Shown: in pieces, positions 53,297-64,000 of the stretch | How the letters are laid out: each line of letters opens with the position of its first letter | Numbering within the stretch: position 1 is the stretch's first letter | Assembly: GCF_036850765.1 (NCBI RefSeq) | Contig: NC_089501.1 | Span: 13,616,997 to 13,680,996 of the forward strand | Source of the DNA: Saccopteryx bilineata | Lineage: Eukaryota; Chordata; Mammalia; Chiroptera; Emballonuridae | DNA length: 64,000 bases | Direction: 5' to 3' | Made by a program: the position numbers and the translations under genes | Notes under the pieces: model-generated | The model's input: the letters and a program-made list of their open reading frames with translations, nothing else | Database searches by the model: none | What the model was told of the DNA's origin: nothing

Positions 53297-53570
53297 CAAC
53301 TTTTATTAGAGAAATGCAAATTATCACCATGAGTTATAACTGGAGTAATAACAGACAAAAGTGAAGTGGTTACCAGAGGGAGGGGAATAAGCAGAAGGGA
53401 GTGAAGGGAATCAAATATGTGGTGATGGAAAGTGGCTTGACTTTGGGTGATAGGCACACAGTGCAATGAGTAGTTCATGTGCCACGGAGATGTACACCTG
53501 AAACTTATGTGTTCCTATTGAGTAATATCACCCTATTAAATTTAATTTCTAAGTAAAAAGGTCTAAAAAT
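53297..53570 (+). repeat. L1 3' end fragment
   Basis: A G-rich block, then GGTGATGGAAAGTGGCTTGA, GTACACCTGAAACTTATGTG and ATATCACCCTATTAAATTTA with an A-rich end, in L1 3' order. Confidence 0.82.
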
Positions 53571-53599
53571 ATAGCTTTGGGAATATGGAGGAAAAGAAC

Positions 53600-54190
53600 T
53601 CTTTATAAATAGCAGGAGGGACAATAACTAATAAAACTGTAGGTGCTCACACCTTAGAACTGCATTCCTAGAAAAAACCTTCACACTGTGCACAAGGAGG
53701 CATGTATGAGGATGTTCATAACGGTATTGTTTATAATCACAGGATATTAGAAAATATGTATTCATTATGATATAATGGAAAATATATTTTATGTATATTT
53801 ATACAAGGGAATGCTATACTTTTATGGAAATGAGTGAACTACAGCTATAAGAACCAAATTAGATTAATCTCAAAAACCTAAAGTTGAGTAAAAAAAAAAA
53901 AGCTCATTACATTTAGAAGGATACATACTTTATGGTACCATTTTTAGAGTAATAACACATGTTAAGAATATGTGTATATGAAGAAAATTTTTGAAGGTTT
54001 GAATAGGAATGATAATAACCAGATCCAGAAGATTATTTATTTCTTCTGAGGAAGAAAAGGAAAAGTGATTAGGGAGAACTACAGAAACTGCTTTAATATT
54101 TCAGATGTCTGATGTCTTAATCAAGATACTGAGTACATGGGTATTTTTTACTTTTTATCTATACTTTCTAAAAAGTTTTAAATAGTTCAC
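53600..54190 (+). repeat. Old L1 ORF2 end, sense
   Basis: GTTCATAACGGTATTGTTTA, GGGAATGCTATACTTTTATG, AGTGAACTACAGCTATAAGA and TAGAAGGATACATACTTTAT follow the order of the L1 ORF2 C-terminus and early 3' UTR. Confidence 0.7.
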
Positions 54191-55019
54191 GATGTCAAAG
54201 TAAACAAAATCCATAACAAAGTAAAACAAAAAGGAAAGAGGATGGTGAGAGTAATTATGAATCAGTGGTATGAATTTTGATAGTTTCAAGTTTTTTATTC
54301 AAATACACAGTTTTCAAATTTTATTTTGTTTTAACCAGTTAAAGTACTGATTTGCTATTATTTCTTAAGGAAAAATTCCCTTGATTTCATATTTCAACCA
54401 GGAAGTTCCCCTGATAGCTTGAGTTTCCTTCTTAACATCAACCATTCATGGCCAGTTCAAAAACCTTGTACCAAGATAAATAACAAATCCTCCCTTCTTG
54501 GTATATGCTTTTCAAATATTTGCAGAGTGTTATCACACTAAGTCATCACTTAGCCAAACTGTGCAGCTGAACTCCTTTAATCTTTCCTCATAAATCAGAC
54601 CCTCTTGCCTTCTAATCATATTGTTTCTTTTCTGTAGCTTCTTTCTTATTTTCTTTTGGAAATAAGATTTTTTAAAAAATAGTTTACTCAAGAGTGATGA
54701 AGTCATCAGCTGACAAAAAAAAAAAAAATCCGGACCTTTATAGTCTGGCATCCACCACCTAGTACAATTAGAATAGCAAACAGTCCTGGAATCAAAGTGA
54801 TCATATTTTACGGATTCCCCCAATTTATCAGTCCCCCCCTTTTTTGTTACATGTTCTGAAAAGATATTGTTATTTGATTTACACTACCTTTGTATACAAT
54901 TGTCAACCTATTCAAATAAATTAAATTTTTCTTGAGCACCTTTGCCTCCTGTTGATGTTCCACACATTTGCTAGCTTCTATAACACAAAACATGAGAGCT
55001 TTAAATAAGTATTAAAATA

Positions 55020-56230
55020 AAACATATATGTTGTTCCTTAATATGTGTTTCCTTAACACTCTAACATTTTTATTGGGAAATGTATTTTTTGTAACACATA
55101 CACACACAATTTTAAAAATAGCCGTAAGATAAAAACTGAAGACCTACCTCATTGCTTAAAATAGAGAAATCCACTGCGTGTCCCCACCCCAATCTCTTCC
55201 CTCAACCTGCCTACCAAAAGTTTCCGCTCTCCAGAATTTGGTCTCAATCACTCCTTTGTTTTTCCTTAAAGTTTATCACTTATGAATGAATACCTTTAAC
55301 ATGTGGTGATGACTGCATAACAATGTAAATGTACTTGATCATTGAACTGTTTACTTAAAAATTATTAATAAATTTTATGTAGAACTATTACTCACCTTAT
55401 TAAAACCAATATATTGTTTATTATTTGCCCTACATAGAAATGGATTCTTTCTTTTCTTTGAATTTCTGGTTTCATTAATATTAGATGCTGTTATTCATCA
55501 ATGATAATCCATGTAATTCTAGTACCTTTATTTGTATTGTTGTACATTATCACCTTGTATAAGAATATCATATAACAATACATTTGTTTATTTTTTGTTT
55601 GAAAATCAATATTGCTATGAATATTTTACAAGTGCACATGTGGAGGAGTGAAAGTTTGGATCCTAGGATATGCTTATTTTTATACTTTTCTAGGTAATGG
55701 CAAGTTGTTTTCCAAAATGGTTGTATCAACTTAATTCTCTCCAGCTGTGTGTGTGACATTCCTTGTGCTTCACATTCTCAGGAACATTTGGCAGAGAATG
55801 ACATTTTAGTTTTTGCCAATTTAATAACTATGAAATGTTACCTGGAGTTTTCATTTGAAAATTATTTTTGATAACTGCACAAAACTGTGAACTTGAATAT
55901 CTTTTTGGATTTTTATTGGCCAATTCTCTTCTATAAAATATTTGTTCGGATCACGTACTTTTAAAAAAAATCTTTGATTCTTAGAAATATTTTGTATATT
56001 CTAGATACTTATATCCTGTAGGTTGTGTGTTGTAAATAACTTCTCCCTATTTATGGTATAACAGCATTCTATAGCGTCTTTTGATGAAGGTACTTTAAAA
56101 TTTTTATGGTTAGTTTTTTTTTGTATTTCATGTGTTAAAATCTGTGTATATTCCAGATCACAAATATATTTTTCTACATACTCTTCTAAAAGTATAATAC
56201 TCTTAACACTTAAGTTCTTATTTCATCTGT
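55020..56230 (-). repeat. Old L1, antisense
   Basis: CAAAATGGTTGTATCAACTT, TTTTTATTGGCCAATTCTCT, TATCCTGTAGGTTGTGTGTT and AGCGTCTTTTGATGAAGGTA are the antisense of the L1 3' UTR to ORF2 region. The first few hundred bases (55020-55400) are less certain. Confidence 0.65.
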
Positions 56231-59200
56231 AATTGATTTTTTTTCATTTTTCTTATCGTGTTAACATACACAACGTAAAATTTACTGTCTTAATCACTTT
56301 TAAGTATACACTTAAGTATATAATGGCGTTAAATGTATTCATGTTGTCGCACATTCATCACCTCATCCATCTCCATAACTTTTCAGTCTAGCAAAACTTA
56401 ATGAAGCTCTAGTCATTAAACATTAACTTCACATCTTCCCTCTTCCCAGCTCCTGAAAACCATCATTCTATTTTCTGTCTCTGTGATTGTGACTACTCTA
56501 GGTATAAGTGGAATTATACAATTTTATATTTCTGTGACTGGCTTATTTTTTTAGCATAATGTTCTTAAGTTTTATTTATATGGTTGCATACGTCAAAGTT
56601 CTCTTCTTTTTTAAGGATGAATAATATTTCATTGGGTGTATATACCACCTTTTACTATTTATCATCTGCCAGTGGACATCTGGGTTGCTTTCATGGTTTA
56701 GCTATTATGAATAAGGCTGCCATAAACATGGGTGTAATTCTTTAGGGTATGTAGCCAGAAGAAGAATTGCATGTGATAATTGTATCAAATACTAATTTTA
56801 TTTTTTGGAGGAACCTCCATACTGTTTAACGCACCAGCTGTACCATTTTACATTTCTATCAACAGTAAGCAAAAATTTCAGTTTCTCCATATCCTCGCTA
56901 ACACTTGTTAGTTCAGTTTGTTTTGTATTGTTTAATTCTAGTTGTCCTAATGGGTGTGGAGTGATATCTTGCGGTTTTGATTTGCATTTCCCTAATTATA
57001 AGTAATATTAAATATTTTTTTATGTACTTATTGACTTTTTTTAAAAGAGTCTTAATATTTTTATCTTATTTTATCATCAGCAAAGTGTTTATTGACTACT
57101 GATATATATTTTTTGGAGAAATGTCTAGTCAAGTCCTTTGCTGACTTTTGAATTAGGTTGTTTGCTTTTTGTTAAATTTTAGGAATTCTCTATATATTCA
57201 GTATATTAATTCCTTATTAAATGTGATTTCTAAATATCTTCTTCCATTTCCTCAATTATCTTTTCACTCTGTTGATAGTGTCCTTTGATGCAGAAAAGCT
57301 TAAAGTTTTTATGAAGTCTAATTTGTCTATTTACCTTTTGTTGTCTGTTCCTTTCATGTCATATCCAACAAATTATTGTTAAATTCAATTCTGTGAGTTT
57401 TTGTCCTATGTTTTCTTCTAAAAGTTTTATAATTTTTGGTCTTATAGTCAGGTCTTTGATTAATTTGGTGAATTTTGGCATGTGGTGTTAGGCAAAGATC
57501 TATATTCAATCTTTTACATGTGACTATCCAGTTTTCCTAGTGCCATTTGTTGAAAATAATATTCTTTCTCTTTGAATATTCTTGATACTGTTGGTGAAAT
57601 GCATTTAACTGTATATTTGAGGGTTTATTTCTGGGCTCTCTATACTGTTTTGTTCATCTATTTGTTTTTCTTTATGCCATTACCACTGTTATATTGTAGT
57701 AGGTTTTGAAATCAGAAAGTGTGATGCTTCAATTTTGTTCTTCTCTTTTAAGATTGTTTTGGCTATTTTGGGTCCCTTGAGTTTCCATATGAATTATAGC
57801 ATAAATTTTTCTATATGCAAAAATTGTCATTGAGTTATTGATAGGGATTGCATTAAATCTGTGGGTTACTTTTATTAGTATTGACATCTCCACATTATTC
57901 AATCTTTCAATTTGTAAGCATAAGATATTGTTCTGTTTTTTGTATCTTCTCTACTTTTGTTTTCCAATATTTTATAGTTTTTTAGTACATGTCTTTTACC
58001 TCATTGGATAAGTTTATGACTAAGTATTTCATTGTTCTTGATGTAATTATAAATAGAATTGTTTTCTTAAACTCTTTTATATTGTTTATTGTTAGTGTAA
58101 AGAAATTCAACTGATTTTTGTGTGTTGGTTTGTATCCTGCAACTTTGCTGAATTTGTTCTAACACACAATGTGTATGTTTATCTGCTTGTATCCCACAGA
58201 GCCTATGGATTCTGTTTACTTTTCTTCAATTATTTTTTCTGTTTCTCTGACTTGATAATTTCAATTGTTCTTCTAGCTCACTGATTATTCTGCCAACTCA
58301 AATCTGCCTTTTAATCCCTCCAATACATTTTTTCATTTGAATTACTCTACTTTTCAGCTCTAGAATTTCTTTTTGGTTTCCCTTTCGGTTTTCTATCTCT
58401 CTTTTTTGTGACAGAGATAGAGACAGAGAGAGGGATAGATAGGGACAGACAGACAGGAAGGGGGAGAAATGAGAAGCATCAATTCTTTGTTGCATCACCT
58501 TAGTTGTTCATTAATTGCTTTCTCAAATGTGCCTTGACTGAAGGGCTACAGCAGAGTGAGTGACCCCTTGCTCAAGCCAGCGACCTTGGGCTCAAGCTGG
58601 TGAGCCTTGCTGAAGCCAGATGAGCCAGTGTACAAGCTGGCGACCTCGGGGTTTCGAACCTGTGTCCTCCGCATCCCAGTCTAACACTCCAACCACTGTG
58701 CCACCGCCTGGTCAGGCTAGGTTTTCTATCTCTTTACTGGTATTTCAAATTTGTTCATGCATCATTTTACTTTCTTCACATCTTCCTTTAGTTTTTCAAA
58801 CATCTCTAAGACAGCTGTTTTAAAGATTTTGCCTAGTTGATCTGCCATATGGTCTTTCTTAGTGATAGTTTGTTTGGTTTATTTTTTTCCTTTGAATGAG
58901 CTATACTTTCTTATTTCTTTTTATGCCTTGTGACTTTTTGTTAAAAACAACATTTGACTAGTAATGCGGTAATTCTGCAAATCAGATTTCTCCTCTTCCC
59001 CGGAGTTGCTTTCTTGTTCTGTTGTAGGCTATCTTGTTGTTGTAGGCTATCTCCATACCAAGATCAGCCTGAGGTCTATTAGGTCTTCTCAGGTCTTTTC
59101 CTAGCCTGCACTTTTCCTTGTAGACTTTCTAATTTCTCCCATAATTGCAGTTGCTTTTGTATATTCCAGTCTTTAATATCTTCTTTTCAAAAGAGGAGAA

Positions 59201-60160
59201 AAAAATGAAGGGAAGAAAGAGGCACTGACCCACTAAATTGCCTAGAAGTCATTTTAACTGGTGCAAGGGGGCAGGGAACATGCAAAAATATAATACTTGT
59301 CTGCCTCTGTGTTTGCACCTCCATGATGAGAAGCAATGAGTGATCAAAACACAGATTCCTGATATTTGGGTGTAAGATTTTTATTACCCTGTCTTTGATG
59401 AGCTGTGAACAAGCTGCAACTGCAACTTGTGCACTGCCTGCTCCAGGGCTAGGTGTGGAGCATGGTAGCAACTGCTGGGATAAGAACTGAAATGACCTAA
59501 ATTAATTGCAATTTATGCTTCAAGCCTTGGCTTGGGAATCTTCAGTGAATGCGAGAGTTTCAAAATAGTCACATCAAACTGCTCCTGTCAGTGCCATTGT
59601 TGTCTTGGTGGGGAGACATATTCCTGGCACTTTTTTTTCCACCATCTTCCCAGAATCCTCCTCCTATAATGGGTTTTTTAGTGTAATATGAGATAGGAAG
59701 TCATTTTTATCCTTGGTAATCTACAATACCAATTTTATCATGTATTCATGGACCATTTCTCAGCAATTTTTTTATTTCAGTGTTTTTCTTAGCCTATCCC
59801 TATGCCAATATCACTGTTTTATTTATACAAAGCTTTAGCTTTGTATACAGCTTCATATATGGTAGGCAGATTTTCTTGCCAGGTTTTATTCTACAGGAGT
59901 ATGTGTCTGTTCTTGCTTTTTATTTTTATTTTGTATATCCAAACATATTTTAAAATTAACTTGTTATATTTCACAGAAAATCTTGATGACATTTGATTGG
60001 ACCTGCATTGAAGACATTGATCAGTTTGTGTTAAACTGCATTTTTACAATATTGAACATTTTTATTCATTATTTCTTTCATAACTTTTGATAAAACTTAG
60101 TCATTTTCTTAAAAATGTTTTTCACTTCTTTCATTAGAATTCTTAGGAATCTTCTGTTAT
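56231..60160 (-). repeat. Second old L1, antisense, long
   Basis: Begins with an L1 3' UTR antisense block (TGTTAACATACACAACGTAA) and runs through the ORF2 region, for example TAAGGCTGCCATAAACATGG, CGGTTTTGATTTGCATTTCC, TGTCCTTTGATGCAGAAAAG and GATAGGGATTGCATTAAATC. It is interrupted by the type C SINE at 58401-58719. From about 58740 on it resembles the more 5' or HAL1-like part, with less certainty. No intact frame remains. Confidence 0.75.
58401..58719 (-). mobile_element. Bat tRNA-derived SINE, type C
   Basis: Head at the right (GCCTGACCAGGCGGTGGCAC on the minus strand), then the CTTGAGC repeat block and a T-run at the left. The 14-bp target duplication GGTTTTCTATCTCT is exact (58387-58400 and 58720-58733). 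Confidence 0.96.
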
Positions 60161-63100
60161 TTTTATTTATTTTTTTTAATTAATTTTACTAGGGTGACAT
60201 CAATAAAGCAGGGTACATATGTTCAAAGAAAATATGTCCAGGTTATCTTGTCAATCAATTGTTGCATACCTATCACCCAAAGTAAGATTGTCCTCGGTCA
60301 CCTTCTATCTAGTTTTCTTTGTTCCCCTCCCCCTCCCCCTTTTCCTCTCCCTTCCCCCCAACCATCACACTCTTATCAATGTCTCCTAGTCTCATTTTTA
60401 TGTTCCACCTACGTATGGAATAATACAGTTCTTGTTTTTTTCTGATTTACTTATTTCACTTCATATAATGTTATCAAGATCCCACCATTTTGTTGTAAAT
60501 GATCCGATGTCATCATTTCTTATGGCTGAGTAGTATTCCATAGTGTATATGTGCCACATCTTCTTTATCCAGTCTTCTATTGAAGGGCTTTTTGGTTGTT
60601 TCCATGTCTTGGCCACTGTGAACAATGCTGCAATGAACATGGGGCTGCATGTGTCTTTATGTATCAATGTTTCTGAGTTTTTGGGGTATATACACAGTAG
60701 AGGGATTGCTGGGTCATAAGGTAGTTCTATTTTCAGTTTTTTGAGAAACCACCATACTTTCTTTCATAATGGTTGTACTACTTTACATTGCCACCAGCAG
60801 TGAATGACGGTTCCTTTTTCTCCACAGCCTCTCCAACATTTGCTATTACCTGTCTTGTTAATAATAGCTAATCTAACAGGTGTGAGGTGGTATCTCATTG
60901 CAGTTTTGATTTGCATTTCTCTAATAACTAATGAAGATGAACATCTTTTCATATATCTGTTGGCCATTTGTATTTCTTCCTGAGAGAAGTGTCTGTTCAT
61001 GTCCTCTTCTCATTTTTTTATTGGATTGTTTGTTTATTTGTTGTTGAATTTTATGAGTTCTTTGTATATTTTGGATATTAGGCCCTTATCTATGAGCTGT
61101 TGTTTGAAAATATCATTTCCCATTTAGTTGGCTGTCTGTTTATTTTGTTGTCAGTTTCTCTTGCTGAGCAAAAACTTCTTAGTCTGATGTAGTCCCATTC
61201 ATTTGTTTTTGCCTTCACTTCTCTTGCCTTTGGAGTCAAATTCATAAAATACTCTTTAAAACCCAGGTCCATGAGTTTAGAACCTATGTCTTCTTCTCTG
61301 TACTTTATTGTTTCAGGTCTTATATTTAGGTCTTTGATCCATTTTGAATTAATTGTAGTACAAGGGAACAAACTGTAGTTGAGTTTCATTCTTTTGCATG
61401 TGGCTTTCCAGTTTTCCCAGCACCATTTGCTGAAGAGGCTTTCTTTTCTCCATTGTGTGTTATTGGCCTCTTTATCAAAAATTATTTGATCATATATATG
61501 TGGTTTTATTTCTGGACTTTCTATTCCATTCCATTGGTCTGAGTGTCTGTTTTTCTGCCAATATCATGCTGTTTTGATTGTCGTGGCTCTATAATATAAT
61601 TTGAAGTCAGGTATTGTAATGCCCCCAGCTTCGTTCTTTTTCTTTAGGATTGCTTTGGCTATTCGGGGTTTTTTATAGTTCCATATAAATCTGATGATTT
61701 TTTGTTCCATTTCTTTAAAAAATGTCATTGGAATTTTGATGGGAATTGCATTAAATTTGTATATTGCTTTGGGTAATATGGCCATCTTAATTATATTTAT
61801 TCTTCCTATCCAAGAAAAAAGAATATTCTTCCATTTCATTGTATCTTTTTCGATTTCCCTTAACAATGGTTTGTAGTTTTCATTATATAAGTCCTTTACA
61901 TTCTTTGTTATGTTTATTCCTAGGTATTTTATTTTATTTTTTTGTTGCAATCATGAAGGGGATTATTTTTTTGAGTTCTTTCTCAAGTGTTTCATTGTTG
62001 GCATATAGAAAGGCTATGGACTTTTGTATGTTAATTTTGTATCCTGCAACCTTACTGTATTGGCTTATTGTTTCTAGTAGTCTTTTTGTGGATTCTTTGG
62101 GGTTTTTGATGTATAGGATCATATCATCTGCAAAAAGTGATACCTTTACTTCTTCTTTTTCGATATGGATGCCTTTTATTTCTTTGTCTTGTCTGATTGC
62201 TCTGGCTAGAACCTCTAGCACCACAATTAAATAAAAGTGGAGAAAGTAGACAACCCTGTCTTGTTCCTGATTTAAGGGGGAAAGCCTTCAGTTTTGTGCC
62301 ATTTAATATGATGTTAGCTGATGGTTTATCATATATGGCCTTTATCATGTTGAGATATTTTCCTTCTATACCCATTTTGTTGAGAGTCTTAAACATAAAA
62401 TTGTGTGTATTTTATCGAATGCCTCTTCTACATCTATTGATAAGATCATGTGGTTTTTGTTCTTTGTTTTGTTGATATGGTGTATTACGTTAACCGTTTT
62501 ACATATGTTGAACCATCCTTGAGTTTCTGGGATGAATCCCACTTGATCGTGATGTATTATTTTTTTAATATGTTGTATTCGATTTGCTAGTATTTTGTTT
62601 AGTATTTTAGCATCTGTATTCATTAGAGATATTGGTCTGTAGTTTTCTTTTTTTGTGCTGTCCTTGCCTGGTTTCGGTATGAGGGTTATGTTGGCCTCAT
62701 AAAATGTGTTTGGAAGTATTGCTTTTTCTTCAATTTTTTGGAAGACTTTGAGTAGAATAGGAACCAAGTCTTCTTTATTGTTTGATAGAATTCGCTAGTA
62801 TAACCATCTGGGCCTGGACTTTTATTTTGGGGAAGGTTTTTTAATAGTTTTTTCTATTTCTTCCCTACTAATTGGTCTGTTTAGGCTTTATGCTTCTTTA
62901 TGACTCAGTCTAGGAAGGTTGTATTGTTCTAGGAATTTATCCATTTCTTCTAAATTGTTGAATTTAGTGGCATAAAGTTTTTCATAGTATTCTACAATAA
63001 TTCTTTGTATATCTATGATGGCTGTGGTGATTTCTCCTCTTTCATTTTGGATTTTGTTTATATGAGTTCTTTCTCCTTTTTTCTTGGTAAGTCTTGCCAA

Positions 63101-64000
63101 GGGTTTGTCAATTTTGTTGATCTTTTCAAAGGACCAGCTCCTTGTTCTATTAATTTTTTCTATAGTTTTTCTGTTCTCTATTTCATTTATTTCTGCTCTG
63201 ATTTTTATTATCTCCTTCCTTCGGCTGGTTTTGGGTTGTCTTTGTTCTTCTTTTTCCAGTTCCTTAAGGTGTGAATTAAGTGGTTACTTGGGCTCTCTCT
63301 TGTTTGTTCATATAGGCCTGAAGTGATATGAACTTCCCTCTTATCACTGCTTTTGCTGCATCCCATAGATTCTGATATCTCGTATTGTCATTTTCATTTG
63401 TCTGTATATATCTTCTGATCTCTGTGCTTATTTCTTCTTTGACCCATTCATTTTTTAAAAGTATGTTCTTTAGTTTCCACATTTTTGTGGGATTTTCCCC
63501 TCTTTTTTGCAGTTGAATTTTAGTTTTAAGGCTTTATGATAAGAAAATATGCTTGGTACAACTTCGATTTTTCCAAATTTGATGATGTTGTTTTTGTGGC
63601 CCAACATATGTTCCATTCTTGAGAATGATCCATGTACACTTGAGAAAAATGTATACTCTGTCATTTTGGGATGAAATGTCCTGTAGATGTCTATCATATC
63701 CAGGTGCTCTAGTGTTTTGTTTAAGGCCAATATATCTTTATTGATTCTCTGTTTGGATGACCGATCTAGAGCTGTCAGTGGTGTATTGAGGTCTCCAAGT
63801 ATGATTGTATTTTTGTCAGTTTTTGTTTTAAGGTCAATAAGTAGCTGTCTTATATACTTTGGTGCTCCTTGGTTTGGTGCATACATATTAAGAATTGTTA
63901 TGTCTTCTTGATTCAGCGTCCCCTTAGCCATTATGAAATGGCCATTTTTGTCTCTGAGTACTTTTGCTGTCAGCATGATCAGATATGAGTATTGCTACAC
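60161..64000 (-). mobile_element. Young L1, antisense, running off the window
   Basis: T-rich tail near 60161-60190, then GGGTGACATCAATAAAGCAG, a C-rich block, the 3' UTR, and ORF2 up to the endonuclease domain at the window edge. It is closely similar to the L1 at 20346-24002 and extends further 5'. The 5' end and the second target copy lie outside the window. Confidence 0.95.
60764..63976 (-). pseudogene. L1 ORF2 remnant (endonuclease end, RT, C-terminal domain)
   Basis: Broken pieces of the endonuclease/reverse transcriptase. 63470-63976 covers the later endonuclease domain (ILNMYAPNQGAPKYI and IILGDLNTPLTALD, the GDLNT-type block). 62366-62767 covers RT motifs (NYRPISLMN). 61934-62224 carries FADD, and 61090-61950 the thumb and downstream region. 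60764-61000 carries a zinc-knuckle-like C-x3-C-x7-H-x4-C pattern in [20 protein letters not shown]. Several frameshifts, for example near 62225, 62400 and 62770, and stop codons between pieces make it nonfunctional. Confidence 0.93.

Larger units (their letters stand above)
48009..64000 (+). other. RFX6 intron 6 (to window end)
   Basis: At least 15,992 bp. No exon encoding the expected GGFTRKYS-type continuation was seen. Contents: a repeat-poor block (48440-49000), MER5A-like element, type B SINE, hAT end, several old L1 pieces, type C SINE and a young L1. The stretches 49000-49670, 49873-50560, 50791-51540 and 54200-55000 hold nothing I can name. Confidence 0.85.

Noticed and set aside
48009..64000. 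RFX6 exon 7 or later exons in the last 16 kb
   Set aside because: I looked for the coding sequence expected after KLKNE and for in-phase AG/GT pairs around it and found none. A translated search with the RFX6 protein would settle this.

Overview
The window is vertebrate nuclear DNA, almost certainly from a bat. It is AT-rich, about half of what can be recognised is interspersed repeat, and the one host gene has short exons with canonical GT-AG introns. Three tRNA-derived SINE types and the L1 3' ends are of kinds I know from bats. The long SINE type and the roughly 320 bp type look most like those of horseshoe-bat relatives (Rhinolophoidea). That lineage call rests on recall and should be tested by alignment.

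The only functional gene I can support is the 5' part of RFX6, on the + strand. RFX6 is a winged-helix RFX transcription factor of pancreatic islet and gut endocrine development. A CpG island with GC boxes (about 29460-30140) covers the start codon at 29912. Six coding exons (29912-30131, 30429-30585, 33312-33435, 35517-35578, 46779-46856, 47981-48008) splice in frame to 223 codons with no stop. They encode the acidic N-terminal region and the whole RFX DNA-binding domain. The next exon was not found, so intron 6 appears to run past the window end, more than 15.9 kb.

Region by region: 1-18.2 kb is intergenic, with old L2, MIR, MLT1 and L1 pieces, two SINEs and one mariner MITE. The 18.2-25.6 kb region is an ancient antisense L1 broken by three later insertions: a hAT element that itself carries an L1-tailed unit; a younger 3.7 kb L1 that itself carries a SINE; and a 1.25 kb insertion joining an antisense processed copy of the SUSD2 3' end to a sense L1 3' tail. 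The 25.6-29.4 kb region is upstream flank with a SINE and a CA repeat. The 29.4-48.0 kb region is RFX6 exons 1-6. The 48-64 kb region is intron 6, rich in L1, ending in a second young L1 that is cut by the window edge.

I see no new multi-gene system. The best candidate for something undescribed is the SUSD2/L1 composite, whose two parts have opposite polarity inside one shared target-site duplication. It may be a two-RNA retrotransposition product.
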